From NCBI RefSeq assembly GCF_003666605.1, contig NZ_RCIV01000002.1, positions 124,001 through 188,000 on the forward strand: a DNA stretch of 64,000 nt, in the 5' to 3' direction. Below, piece after piece: positions 41,380 to 48,830 of this stretch. How positions within the stretch are numbered: position 1 is the stretch's first letter; each line of letters begins with the position of its first letter. The DNA is from Propionibacterium australiense. GTDB taxonomy: Bacteria > Actinomycetota > Actinomycetes > Propionibacteriales > Propionibacteriaceae. The position numbers and the translations under genes are program-made. The notes beneath the pieces are model-generated. The model did no database searches. It was not told the origin of the DNA and saw nothing but the letters and a program-made list of their open reading frames with translations.

Positions 41380-41940
41380 TCATTCTAAGTTGGCGTGGCG
41401 AGTTTGCATCACCTCAACGCTTTGAGACATCTCATGGCGAAGCAGCATGACAAGGGCATCGCAGGTGAGCCAAGCCATCTGCTCAAAAAGTGATCCGGAG
41501 AACTGTTTGGACGCGATGGGTGTTTCAACCTGCATCGCCAAGTGGGTCCGGCCCGGCAGAATGATGCGATGGGATGCCATTTGTGCAACGGGGCCCTGTG
41601 GGTTGAGGGTTATTGTTGCGAGCGTGGCATTCAGCGCGCATGCCTTCTCCGCCATGACACGAAGGCTGGCCGTGGCACCTGAGCCGGAAATGATGATGAG
41701 CAGATCGTTGGCTGTGATGGGCGGGGTCGTCGGTTCACCGACGAATGAGACGTTGATCCCGAGATGGAGCAGGCGATTTGAGAGTGCGCGTGCGACGAAC
41801 CCCGAGCGTCCGGCACCGCTGACGAAAACGCGTTCAGCGCGCTGGCAGGCCTCGCATAAAGCACGGACTTGTTCTCGATCAACATAGGCCGAGGCTTGGG
41901 TTAATTCATCGATGATGGTGTTGAGTTCAGGCAGTGGCAT
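41380..41940 (-). CDS. hxlB: 6-phospho-3-hexuloisomerase
   Basis: 186 residues, a single SIS domain: FVSGAGRSGFVARALSNRL (about 39-57), IIISGSGATASL and the family end PIASKQFSGSLFEQMAWLTCDALVMLL, which matches PHI proteins. It isomerises 3-hexulose-6-phosphate to fructose-6-phosphate. The start follows GAGGAGCC, which overlaps the hxlA stop region; the genes are nine bases apart and form the formaldehyde-fixing half of the ribulose monophosphate route. Confidence 0.92.
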   Translation of the reverse strand: MPLPELNTIIDELTQASAYVDREQVRALCEACQRAERVFVSGAGRSGFVARALSNRLLHLGINVSFVGEPTTPPITANDLLIIISGSGATASLRVMAEKACALNATLATITLNPQGPVAQMASHRIILPGRTHLAMQVETPIASKQFSGSLFEQMAWLTCDALVMLLRHEMSQSVEVMQTRHANLE

Positions 41941-41949
41941 GTTGGCTCC

Positions 41950-42588
41950 TCATGATGACACGGTGTGGAGGGCTTCTCGCATGCTGCTGGCCGCTGTCAC
42001 AGGGTTTTCGGAGTGAGTAATACCGGACCCGACGACGATGACTTCTGGTCCGAGCTTGGCATAGGAGAGGATGGTTGTTGGGGAGATCCCTCCTGCGACT
42101 GCGATCATGGAGTGTTTAGTGCATTCCGTCAGGACTGAGAGGTCATCAAGCGGGGTGCGTCCCTGCGCTTGTTGGTCGACTCCGGTGTGAACCCCGAAAT
42201 GGCATACCCCAATGTCCTCCAACTCGGCGACACGGGCGGGGATATCTGGTTGGCAGATCATGTCGACATACACGTTACGGCCATGTGTAGCAGCCATTTC
42301 GACGCATCCTTTGATGGTGCTGATATCCGTGACGCTCAATACAGTGCAGTAATCTGCGCCAGCTTCGAATGCGAGAGCGGCAACGTAAGCGCCGACATCC
42401 ATGATCTTCGTGTCTGCGAGTATTTCGAGATGTGGAAATTCTGTGTGATAACGACGAACTGGCTCCATCCCATATCTAGTGATCATGGGTGTGCCGACCT
42501 CGATGATATCTATAAATTCTTGGACCGTTGATATTAGTTCTGTCGCGTCATCAAAATCCAAATCATCCAATGCAAGCTGGAGTTTCAT
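41950..42588 (-). CDS. hxlA: 3-hexulose-6-phosphate synthase
   Basis: 212 residues from ATG 42588, set by AAAGGAG. It belongs to the orotidine-monophosphate-decarboxylase superfamily: KLQLALDDL, IIEVGTPMI, the active-site D-x-K-x-x-D in LADTKIMD, YVDMICQPD, GVHTGVDQQ and VAGGISPTT. It condenses formaldehyde with ribulose-5-phosphate. The related 3-keto-L-gulonate-6-phosphate decarboxylase is an alternative, but pairing with hxlB favours the synthase. It lies a few kilobases from rpe, whose product interconverts its substrate. Confidence 0.92.
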   Translation of the reverse strand: MKLQLALDDLDFDDATELISTVQEFIDIIEVGTPMITRYGMEPVRRYHTEFPHLEILADTKIMDVGAYVAALAFEAGADYCTVLSVTDISTIKGCVEMAATHGRNVYVDMICQPDIPARVAELEDIGVCHFGVHTGVDQQAQGRTPLDDLSVLTECTKHSMIAVAGGISPTTILSYAKLGPEVIVVGSGITHSENPVTAASSMREALHTVSS

Positions 42589-42636
42589 GGTACTCCTTTC
42601 GGGGGTGTTTAGGTATGTCAATATGACTTAACCTTC

Positions 42637-42675
42637 CGGAATAAGTCCACCGGGGACATTACAAGCCTTATTCCG
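42637..42675. promoter_or_regulatory. Spaced inverted repeat upstream of hxlAB
   Basis: CGGAATAAG (42637-42645) and CTTATTCCG (42667-42675) are perfect 9-bp inverted copies whose starts are 30 bases apart, about three helical turns, 49-87 bases before the hxlA start. Placement fits two half-sites for a regulator binding one face of the DNA. The regulator is unknown; HxlR-type regulators control such operons in Bacillus but none is in the window. Confidence 0.5.
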
Positions 42676-43245
42676 AATGGGTCAATGGCCTTCATTTTCC
42701 TGCAGATGGGGGGAGGTTCAGGGTTGTGGTAATTGCTGACTCATGATAACGACGTGGTCGCCTCTTGGTGGTGAAGATGGGTCCATTGTGTGGGTGAGTG
42801 AGGGGTGAATCTCCGACTATTTAGTCGAGGAGCAGGCACGAGATCGTGTGGATTGGGCTGCCAGGAATACTCTGTGCACGAAGGCAAACACTTGGTGAGG
42901 GGGTGCTTGGATGAAGGCTTGTACTGGTCACTAGGATGAATGCCTTCAGGGAGGAATCAGGGATTGCTGGTTGTCACCATAGTCATCGACAACGATGACC
43001 GGTTCCGCTCGTTCGCGTTCGGGGCGTTTATCACGCAGTTCTGCGTTGGGTTCGGCGTTCTGACGATCAGATGAATCCCCCTGGCCTCCGTCATACTGAG
43101 CGCTGTCGAGAACGGATGGTCTCGGCCTCGGTTGATCCGAACGACGTTGTCTTCACCGGACTCGGCGTGCCGTTCCAGCCATGCCGGGACGTGCGGTTGA
43201 TGAGGCGGTCATCGAGTTCCCCGATGGCGCCGAGTTCCCCGGTGG
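42676..43245. other. Gene-poor stretch between hxlA and the SRPBCC gene
   Basis: About 570 bases without a supported gene. Several short frames exist on both strands, none with a family signature or good ribosome site. The minus strand near 43100-43250 reads as open for tens of codons in two frames, as a decayed coding sequence might, but I could not recognise it. It may mark a junction within the accessory block. Confidence 0.45.
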
Positions 43246-43782
43246 TTACGAGCTGGAGCTCTGCTCCGCGAGTGCCTTCAGGTTCTTCAGCTGGCGGCCT
43301 GCCATGATCTTGTCTCCCAGGGCCAGGAACGTGCGGGTGAGGGCAGGAGTCCGGCGAGAAAGACAGGCCGTTGCCTGAAGGCGGGTGGTCTTGGGGCTTC
43401 GGGGGAGCGCCTCGTATGACACCGCGATGTCACCGTAGACCGGGATGAATTGAGGTCGGGAGCGTCCGCTGATGGACTTCCCGGACACGAACGAGTCGAT
43501 GGCGAAGATCAGGAAGGGCTGCCCGATCGTCAGGCGTTCTGCGTCCAGGGTCAGCGTCCGGGGACTACGACGTCCCGGATGGTCCAGCCAGTCGATGCTG
43601 TATGGAGCAACTGTGAGTTGGCAGAGCCAGCGGTACACGAAACCCTGCGGAGCGTTGATGTCGATACAGCGCACCCATCGGTCTGCGGAATGAGGCATCA
43701 GGTCATCCGCGGGACAGTGGCGGTTGATGTCTCTCGGATCTGCATTGGTGTACCGGAAGAAGGCCGGGGCATGGTGAGTCAT
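43246..43782 (-). CDS. SRPBCC (START/cyclase-like) superfamily protein
   Basis: 178 residues from ATG 43782, which overlaps the upstream reductase stop (ATGA). The pattern WVRCIDINAPQGFVYRWLCQL, WLDHPGRR, LTIGQPFLIFAIDSFVSGKSIS (short parts quoted) resembles SRPBCC lipid- or polyketide-binding folds. Function is unknown: such proteins bind hydrophobic ligands and some act as cyclases. It is the last gene of the operon TetR-reductase-SRPBCC. A longer N-terminal reading exists but overlaps the neighbour and is Arg-rich and unlikely. Confidence 0.7.
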   Translation of the reverse strand: MTHHAPAFFRYTNADPRDINRHCPADDLMPHSADRWVRCIDINAPQGFVYRWLCQLTVAPYSIDWLDHPGRRSPRTLTLDAERLTIGQPFLIFAIDSFVSGKSISGRSRPQFIPVYGDIAVSYEALPRSPKTTRLQATACLSRRTPALTRTFLALGDKIMAGRQLKNLKALAEQSSSS

Positions 43783-44729
43783 GGCATCTCCGAATGGTCG
43801 ATCAAACGAGCGCCGAGGGTGTTGCCGGAATCGAGTTCCTCGTATGCCGAGCGAATTCGCTTCGGGCTGTGCCACGAGCCGACAACTGGCATGAGCTCTC
43901 GCGCAGCGATCGCGCGGGCAAGCCAGGCCAGGTCCTGTGAGGCATGGCCCGCGGCGACCGGCAGGCTCGTGACGTGTTGTCGCAGTGCGGGCGCAACGGT
44001 TGCCGGCCATGCCCCTCCGTCAACGACGACCGTGCGTCCGCCGGGGCGCACGGCGGTCAACCATTCAGCGGGTCTCCCTGCTGCTGCCACCATGCCGTCA
44101 TAGCCGCGACTGGATTGAATCTCCTCGAGATCGTCGCGATGGTCCCAGGCCTCCTGGGCACCCAGATCGCGACACGTGGTGAGCGCTCGTTGTCCCGCGA
44201 CAGCGTCCACCGTGGCGCCATGCCGGGCGGCGATCTGGATGGCGGCGAGGCCGACGGGGCCACCCGCCCCCAAGACGAGTAGGCGTTGCCCCGGTTGAGT
44301 TCTCAGCACGTCCCGGACCGCCTTGAGGGCCGTCAAGCCACCGAGCGCCAGAGCGCAATCTTGCGGATCGGGTGTGTAATCCGGCGGGAAGACCCCGCAG
44401 CGGCTCGGCTCGATCGCAAGCATCTCCACGGAGGTTCCGCGTCGGGTGAGGGGCTCCAAACCGAGCACGATGGCAACCCATGAGCCTTCGCCCAAACCGG
44501 TGCCATTCGCGTCGACCACCTGACCAATGGCGTCGAAACCGACCTGTTTGGGGAAACCGATCCCGTGGGGGAGACGCCCGTGCATGTATCTCGCGTCGAT
44601 GCGGCTGACGCAACTCGCCAGCACGCGGACGAGTGCCTGCCCCCGACGCAGGTCCGGAACCGGGCGCTCGATGATTTCGAGGACCTCCGGGCCGCCATGG
44701 CGTCGATACTCAACCGCCCACATGGTCAT
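43779..44729 (-). CDS. Zinc-independent MDR oxidoreductase (quinone reductase-like)
   Basis: 316 residues. It has the medium-chain dehydrogenase/reductase plan: N-terminal GroES-like domain (AVEYRRHGGPEVLEI, GFDAIGQVVDANG), then a Rossmann motif LVLGAGGPVGLAAIQIAARHGA (about 148-169). The catalytic zinc ligands of alcohol dehydrogenases are not evident, as in quinone oxidoreductases. It likely reduces an electrophilic enone or quinone with NADPH. Its start overlaps the tetR end by 20 bases, so it is coexpressed with that regulator. Confidence 0.88.
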   Translation of the reverse strand: MTMWAVEYRRHGGPEVLEIIERPVPDLRRGQALVRVLASCVSRIDARYMHGRLPHGIGFPKQVGFDAIGQVVDANGTGLGEGSWVAIVLGLEPLTRRGTSVEMLAIEPSRCGVFPPDYTPDPQDCALALGGLTALKAVRDVLRTQPGQRLLVLGAGGPVGLAAIQIAARHGATVDAVAGQRALTTCRDLGAQEAWDHRDDLEEIQSSRGYDGMVAAAGRPAEWLTAVRPGGRTVVVDGGAWPATVAPALRQHVTSLPVAAGHASQDLAWLARAIAARELMPVVGSWHSPKRIRSAYEELDSGNTLGARLIDHSEMP

Positions 44730-45267
44730 TCCTCTCGCAGAGCAGTGAGGCGGCCAACGCGCACAGCCTGTCCTCGAGTTCCCTGAGCGGAAGATCGGTC
44801 AGTGTCAGCCACGCCTGTGCGGCGCCGAGGAGCACCGCCTGGACATCGCCGGCTCCGAGTCCGGCAACAGGGGTGAGATGACTTCTTCTCAGCAGGTCCT
44901 CGATCTCGCTGCGTCCCTGCGCCACCACTCCCTGTTGAAGCCGTCTGCTCAACACCGGGTCGTTGGCCATGTCGAGGAGCACCGCCGGCATGACCCGGGC
45001 TGCTTCGTCCTTGCCCAGAAAAACACTGACGCGACGCGCCAGCACTCTGCTGGCGTCAGGAATCGTCGGTTCACACTCCAATGCCGGCAGCTCCCGATCA
45101 TGCATCACGGTTGCGAACACCAGTTCGGCCTTGGTCGGCCAATGTCGGTAGAGGGTTGTCTTGGCCACACCGGAGGCGGCGGCAATTCCTTCAAAGGTCA
45201 CCCCGCGATAGCCCCGAGCCTCAATGGCGGCGAGCACAGCCGGTCGTACTTTCGACTCGATGTTCAT
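44710..45267 (-). CDS. TetR-family regulator
   Basis: 185 residues. The HTH domain reads RPAVLAAIEARGYRGVTFEGIAAASGVAKTTLYRHWPTK (quoted in part: GIAAASGVAKTTLYRHW, about 28-44). The remaining helical domain has the PAVLLDMANDP segment common in TetR_C proteins. It heads the three-gene operon with an MDR reductase and an SRPBCC protein. A perfect palindrome 15 bases before its start is the obvious operator, implying autorepression relieved by a ligand, possibly an electrophile or a hydrophobic compound. Confidence 0.93.
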   Translation of the reverse strand: MNIESKVRPAVLAAIEARGYRGVTFEGIAAASGVAKTTLYRHWPTKAELVFATVMHDRELPALECEPTIPDASRVLARRVSVFLGKDEAARVMPAVLLDMANDPVLSRRLQQGVVAQGRSEIEDLLRRSHLTPVAGLGAGDVQAVLLGAAQAWLTLTDLPLRELEDRLCALAASLLCERNDHVGG

Positions 45268-45281
45268 GACACCTCGCTTTC

Positions 45282-45301
45282 GCTACGCTACGTAGCGTAG
45301 C
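45282..45301. promoter_or_regulatory. Perfect 20-bp palindrome, TetR operator
   Basis: GCTACGCTACGTAGCGTAGC is a perfect palindrome, also readable as overlapping copies of GCTACG. It lies 15 bases upstream of the TetR start and overlaps the expected promoter. Size and symmetry are classic for a TetR dimer or dimer pair. Confidence 0.8.
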
Positions 45302-45550
45302 TCTTGGATGGGTGGGCCACAAGAGGGGCCGGCGACTCGCACGGGTGCGGCATCAGGTGGTCCAGCGAGCAGTCGGCTGGCCAGTGTCTGGTCTGCGTCT
45401 GGTTGCGGAATTCGTAGATCGGGAGCGGTGACGGGGTCATCGTGTCGCGTGGCGGTGCCGCCGAGGCCGAGGCGGGCCTCATTGGGGGTCTGTTCGTGGT
45501 TTGGGGTAGTCGGCTGGTCCTCCTTCAGGCCATGGCCATAGACTTGCGCC

Positions 45551-46216
45551 GTGACCATGCGCATCACGCCCAGCGTGCTCAACGCCGACCTGTCCGACCT
45601 CGCCGGCACCCTCGAGAAGATCCCCAGCAGCGACGCCGTGCATGTCGACATCATGGACAACCACTTCGTGCCGAACATGACCTTCGGCCTGCCGGTCGTC
45701 GAGGCCCTGCGCCGACGCACCGCGCTGCCCATGGACATTCACCTCATGGTCGACAACCCCGACAGCTACGCGCCGCAGTTCGCCGAGATCGGCTGCGAGT
45801 CGGTCACCTTCCACGTCGAGGCCTCCGGCGCCCCGATCCGGCTGACCCGCGAGCTGCGCCGGCTCGGCGCCCGCGCCTCCATGGCCCTCAAACCGGCCAC
45901 CCCGATCGAGCCCTACGCCGACATGCTCGGCGAACTCGACCAGGTGCTGCTCATGACCGTCGAACCGGGCTTCGGCGGCCAGAAGTTCCTCGACCTCGTG
46001 CTGCCCAAGATCAGGCGCACCCGTCGGCTCGTCGCCGCCACCGGCCAGGACATCTGGATCCAGGTGGACGGGGGAGTCAGCGTCGAGACGATCGGCCGCT
46101 GCGCCGAGGCCGGCGCCGACGTCTTCGTCGCGGGCACCGCGGTCTTCCGCGCCGACGACCCCGACCAGATGGTGCGCCAGCTGCGCGAGCAGGCCACCGC
46201 GGCCTGCGCCCACTGA
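45551..46216 (+). CDS. rpe: Ribulose-phosphate 3-epimerase
   Basis: 221 residues. Motifs: [30 protein letters not shown] (metal-binding His and Asp), [21 protein letters not shown] and VDGGVS. It interconverts ribulose-5-phosphate and xylulose-5-phosphate. GTG 45551 or ATG 45557 is the start; neither has a strong ribosome site. It normally follows rsmB in actinobacteria, and here marks the right flank of the accessory block. Its ribulose-5-phosphate pool is also the substrate of HxlA. Confidence 0.97.
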   Translation: MTMRITPSVLNADLSDLAGTLEKIPSSDAVHVDIMDNHFVPNMTFGLPVVEALRRRTALPMDIHLMVDNPDSYAPQFAEIGCESVTFHVEASGAPIRLTRELRRLGARASMALKPATPIEPYADMLGELDQVLLMTVEPGFGGQKFLDLVLPKIRRTRRLVAATGQDIWIQVDGGVSVETIGRCAEAGADVFVAGTAVFRADDPDQMVRQLREQATAACAH

Positions 46217-46309
46217 ACCGTCAGCAGCCTTCCGGGCCGCCCAGCGGGTGAGCGGCCCCAACCACCAGGTTTGCGAACGGTTCTCAACCGGAGGGGATAT
46301 CCTGGTGCG

Positions 46310-47641
46310 GTGAGCACACCGAACCCATCCCTCGACCAGGACACCATCGCCGCGCTGACCGAGCGCTTCGCCGCCGACCCGGCCGCCCGGATCGCCCAGA
46401 ACGCCGTCGCCACCACCGACATCGACACGATCAGCCTCGACCGGGCCGTCGTCGCCTCGATCGACCCCAGCGTCTCGAACCGGGTGGACAGCTGGAGCGC
46501 CGCCAACCAGAAGAAGTCCGGCCGCTGTTGGCTGTTCAGCGGCCTCAACCTGCTGCGCAGCGGCGTCATCGACCGGCTCAACCTCGAACCGGACTTCGAG
46601 TTCAGCCAGGCCTATCTGCACTTCTGGGACAAGCTCGAGAAGGCCAACTGGTTCTGCACCTCGATGATCGAACTGGCCGACCGCGAGCTCGACGACCGCA
46701 CCGTCCACCAGCTGCTCGCCGACCCGATCGGCGACGGCGGCCAGTGGGACATGTTCGTCTCCCTCGTCACCAAGTACGGCGTCGTCCCCAAGTACGCGAT
46801 GCCCGAGACCTTCTCCAGCTCGAACACCGGCTCGATGAACGCCCAGCTCGAACAGATCCTGCGCCGCGGCGCCCTCATCGTCCGCGAGGCCACCGCACAG
46901 GGCCGCGGCGAGCAGGCCCGCCGGGAGATCCTCGAACAGGTCCACCGCGTGCTGTGCATCCACCTGGGCACCCCGCCGGCCCGCTTCCTGTGGCAGTACC
47001 GCGACAAGGACAAGAACTTCGTGCGCGGCGGCGAGCTCACCCCGGCCCAGTTCGCCGCCCAGGTGCTCACCGTCGACGTCGACGACTACGTCTGCCTGGT
47101 CAACGACCCGCGCCCGAGCAGCGGCTACAACCGCATGCTCACCGTCGACCACCTCGGCAACGTCGTGGGCGGGCGCCCGGTGCGCTACCTCAACGTCGAG
47201 ATCGACGTCATCAAACAGCTCGCAGCCCAGATCATCTGCGACGGCCAGCCGGTCTGGTTCGGCTGCGACACGGTCCCGCAGTCCGACCGGGAGCGGGGCA
47301 TCTGGGACGCCCGGCTGCACGACTACGAGGGCGTCTACGGCATCGACATGTCCACGACGAAGGCCGAACGCATGGTCAGCGGCCAGTCCGCCATGACGCA
47401 CGCCATGGTGCTCACCGGCGTCGACCTGCTCGACGGCGTCCCGCGCCGCTGGCGGGTCGAGAACTCGTGGGGCGACGAGAAGGCCGACAAGGGCTTCTGG
47501 ACGATGAACGACTCCTGGTTCGCCGAGTACGTCTACGAGGTCGCAGTGCCGCGCCGGCTCCTGTCGGCGGAGCTGGCCGCCGTCCTCGACACCGAGCCGG
47601 TCGTACTGCCCCTGTGGGACCCGATGGGCGCCCTCGCCTGA
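46310..47641 (+). CDS. pepC: Aminopeptidase C / bleomycin hydrolase-type cysteine peptidase
   Basis: 443 residues, peptidase family C1B. The catalytic triad is visible: Cys in KKSGRCWLFSGLN (about 71), His in SAMTHAMVLTGV (about 365) and Asn in RVENSWGDEK (about 385). PepC enzymes form hexameric cages that trim peptides from the N-terminus in the cytoplasm; no signal peptide is present. The GTG start at 46310 follows GGAGGGG. Confidence 0.95.
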   Translation: MSTPNPSLDQDTIAALTERFAADPAARIAQNAVATTDIDTISLDRAVVASIDPSVSNRVDSWSAANQKKSGRCWLFSGLNLLRSGVIDRLNLEPDFEFSQAYLHFWDKLEKANWFCTSMIELADRELDDRTVHQLLADPIGDGGQWDMFVSLVTKYGVVPKYAMPETFSSSNTGSMNAQLEQILRRGALIVREATAQGRGEQARREILEQVHRVLCIHLGTPPARFLWQYRDKDKNFVRGGELTPAQFAAQVLTVDVDDYVCLVNDPRPSSGYNRMLTVDHLGNVVGGRPVRYLNVEIDVIKQLAAQIICDGQPVWFGCDTVPQSDRERGIWDARLHDYEGVYGIDMSTTKAERMVSGQSAMTHAMVLTGVDLLDGVPRRWRVENSWGDEKADKGFWTMNDSWFAEYVYEVAVPRRLLSAELAAVLDTEPVVLPLWDPMGALA

Positions 47642-47665
47642 CCGGACCCCTCGAAGACACCGGGA

Positions 47666-47685
47666 CCCGGGGTGCGCGCCCCGGG
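47666..47685 (+). terminator. Hairpin terminator after pepC
   Basis: CCCGGGG (47666-47672) and CCCCGGG (47679-47685) form a 7-bp GC stem 25 bases after the pepC stop. A further GC-rich hairpin (about 47820-47847) lies on the side of the convergent PAC2 gene. Neither has a U-run. Confidence 0.55.
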
Positions 47686-47852
47686 CTCAGGCGTCACCGA
47701 ACCCGACTGCCCGCCAGGCACGGGCCCCGGCACCACGGTGGTCAGCCGGTGCGATCTGCACCCCGGTCACGGGCGCCGCGGGGTTCCGGCCGGACGGCAG
47801 GCACGGCTCAGCCGGCCCGCCCCGGGCCTTCGGACCCGGGCAGGAAGGCCCC

Positions 47853-48680
47853 TCACAGATTGCGCCGGCGCAGATAGCGCTGGAACTCGGCAGCCAGGGT
47901 GTCGCCCGTCGTGTCGGGCAGCTCCTCGGCGTCCTGCTGCTCCTCGAGGTCGCTGATGTACTCGGCGACGTCCGGGTCGTTGCTGGCCAGCTCGTTGACC
48001 CCGCGCTCCCAGGCCTGCGCCAGCTCGGGGATCTCGCCCGGGTCGAGCGCCTCGTCGACGAGGTCCTCGACCCTCGTCAGCAGGCTCAGCGTCGCCTTCG
48101 GGCTCGGGGGCGTGGCGACGTAGTGCGGCACCGAGGCCCACAGCGTCACGCAGGTCAGGCCGACCCGCTCGCAGGCGTCCGCCAGCACGCCGACGATACC
48201 GATCGGGCCCTCGTAGTCGCTCGGGGCGATACCGAGTTCCCTCGTCAGGACGCCGTGGCTGGACGAGGCGTTGACCGGCAGCGGCCGCGAGTGCGGCGAG
48301 TCGGTGAGCATGGCCCCCAGGATGACGACGAGCTCGGGCTCGACCGAACGGATCGCCGAGATGAGCCCTTCGCAGTACGAGCGCCAGTGCATGTTCGGTT
48401 CGGGGCCCGAGATGAGCAGTGCGTCGCGGTGCGGCAGATGGCACAGCGAGATCTCGGTGGCCGGCCAGCTGATCTTCGGCTCGTCGTCGATGAGCTCGAC
48501 GCGCGGGCGGGTGGCCTGGAAGTCGTAGTACTCCTCCGAGTCGAGGCGGTGCCACAGCTCGGTCGGGTAGGTGCTCGCGAGATGCCTGATGACGCCAGTG
48601 GCGGCATCCGCGGCGTCGTTCCAGCCCTCGAAGGCGGCGATCACGACGGACGGCATGCGCGTCTCAGCTGACTCGGCCAT
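47853..48680 (-). CDS. PAC2-family protein
   Basis: 275 residues. It begins PSVVIAAFEGWNDAADAATG and contains ELVVILGAML, HGVLTRELGI and the GPIGIVGVLADACERVGL region typical of the bacterial PAC2 (COG2047-like) family. Eukaryotic and archaeal members chaperone proteasome assembly; the role of actinobacterial ones is not settled. Proteasome genes prcBA lie 7 kb away. The C-terminal 80 residues are acidic and helical. Start Met at 48680; no other gene is on its transcript. Confidence 0.88.
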   Translation of the reverse strand: MAESAETRMPSVVIAAFEGWNDAADAATGVIRHLASTYPTELWHRLDSEEYYDFQATRPRVELIDDEPKISWPATEISLCHLPHRDALLISGPEPNMHWRSYCEGLISAIRSVEPELVVILGAMLTDSPHSRPLPVNASSSHGVLTRELGIAPSDYEGPIGIVGVLADACERVGLTCVTLWASVPHYVATPPSPKATLSLLTRVEDLVDEALDPGEIPELAQAWERGVNELASNDPDVAEYISDLEEQQDAEELPDTTGDTLAAEFQRYLRRRNL

Positions 48681-48830
48681 GCCTCAAGGGTAATGACCGG
48701 CTCCAACGCCGCGCCGCTCCTGCCGCGTGTTGGCGGGCCGGGGCCGGCGGCGCGCCTTGGACCGTCACGCGGCGTTCGCCAGATGTGCGCCGGCAGGGAA
48801 CAGCCGCCGCACCCGCATACGCTTGGGCGG

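Noticed and set aside
43071-43307. 78-codon plus-strand frame near the end of the SRPBCC gene
   Set aside because: It overlaps the SRPBCC gene on the other strand, is Ser/Pro/Arg-biased like a shadow frame, and has no ribosome site.
48681-48830. Cobalamin riboswitch before metH
   Set aside because: No B12-box-like sequence is seen, and the region is short.
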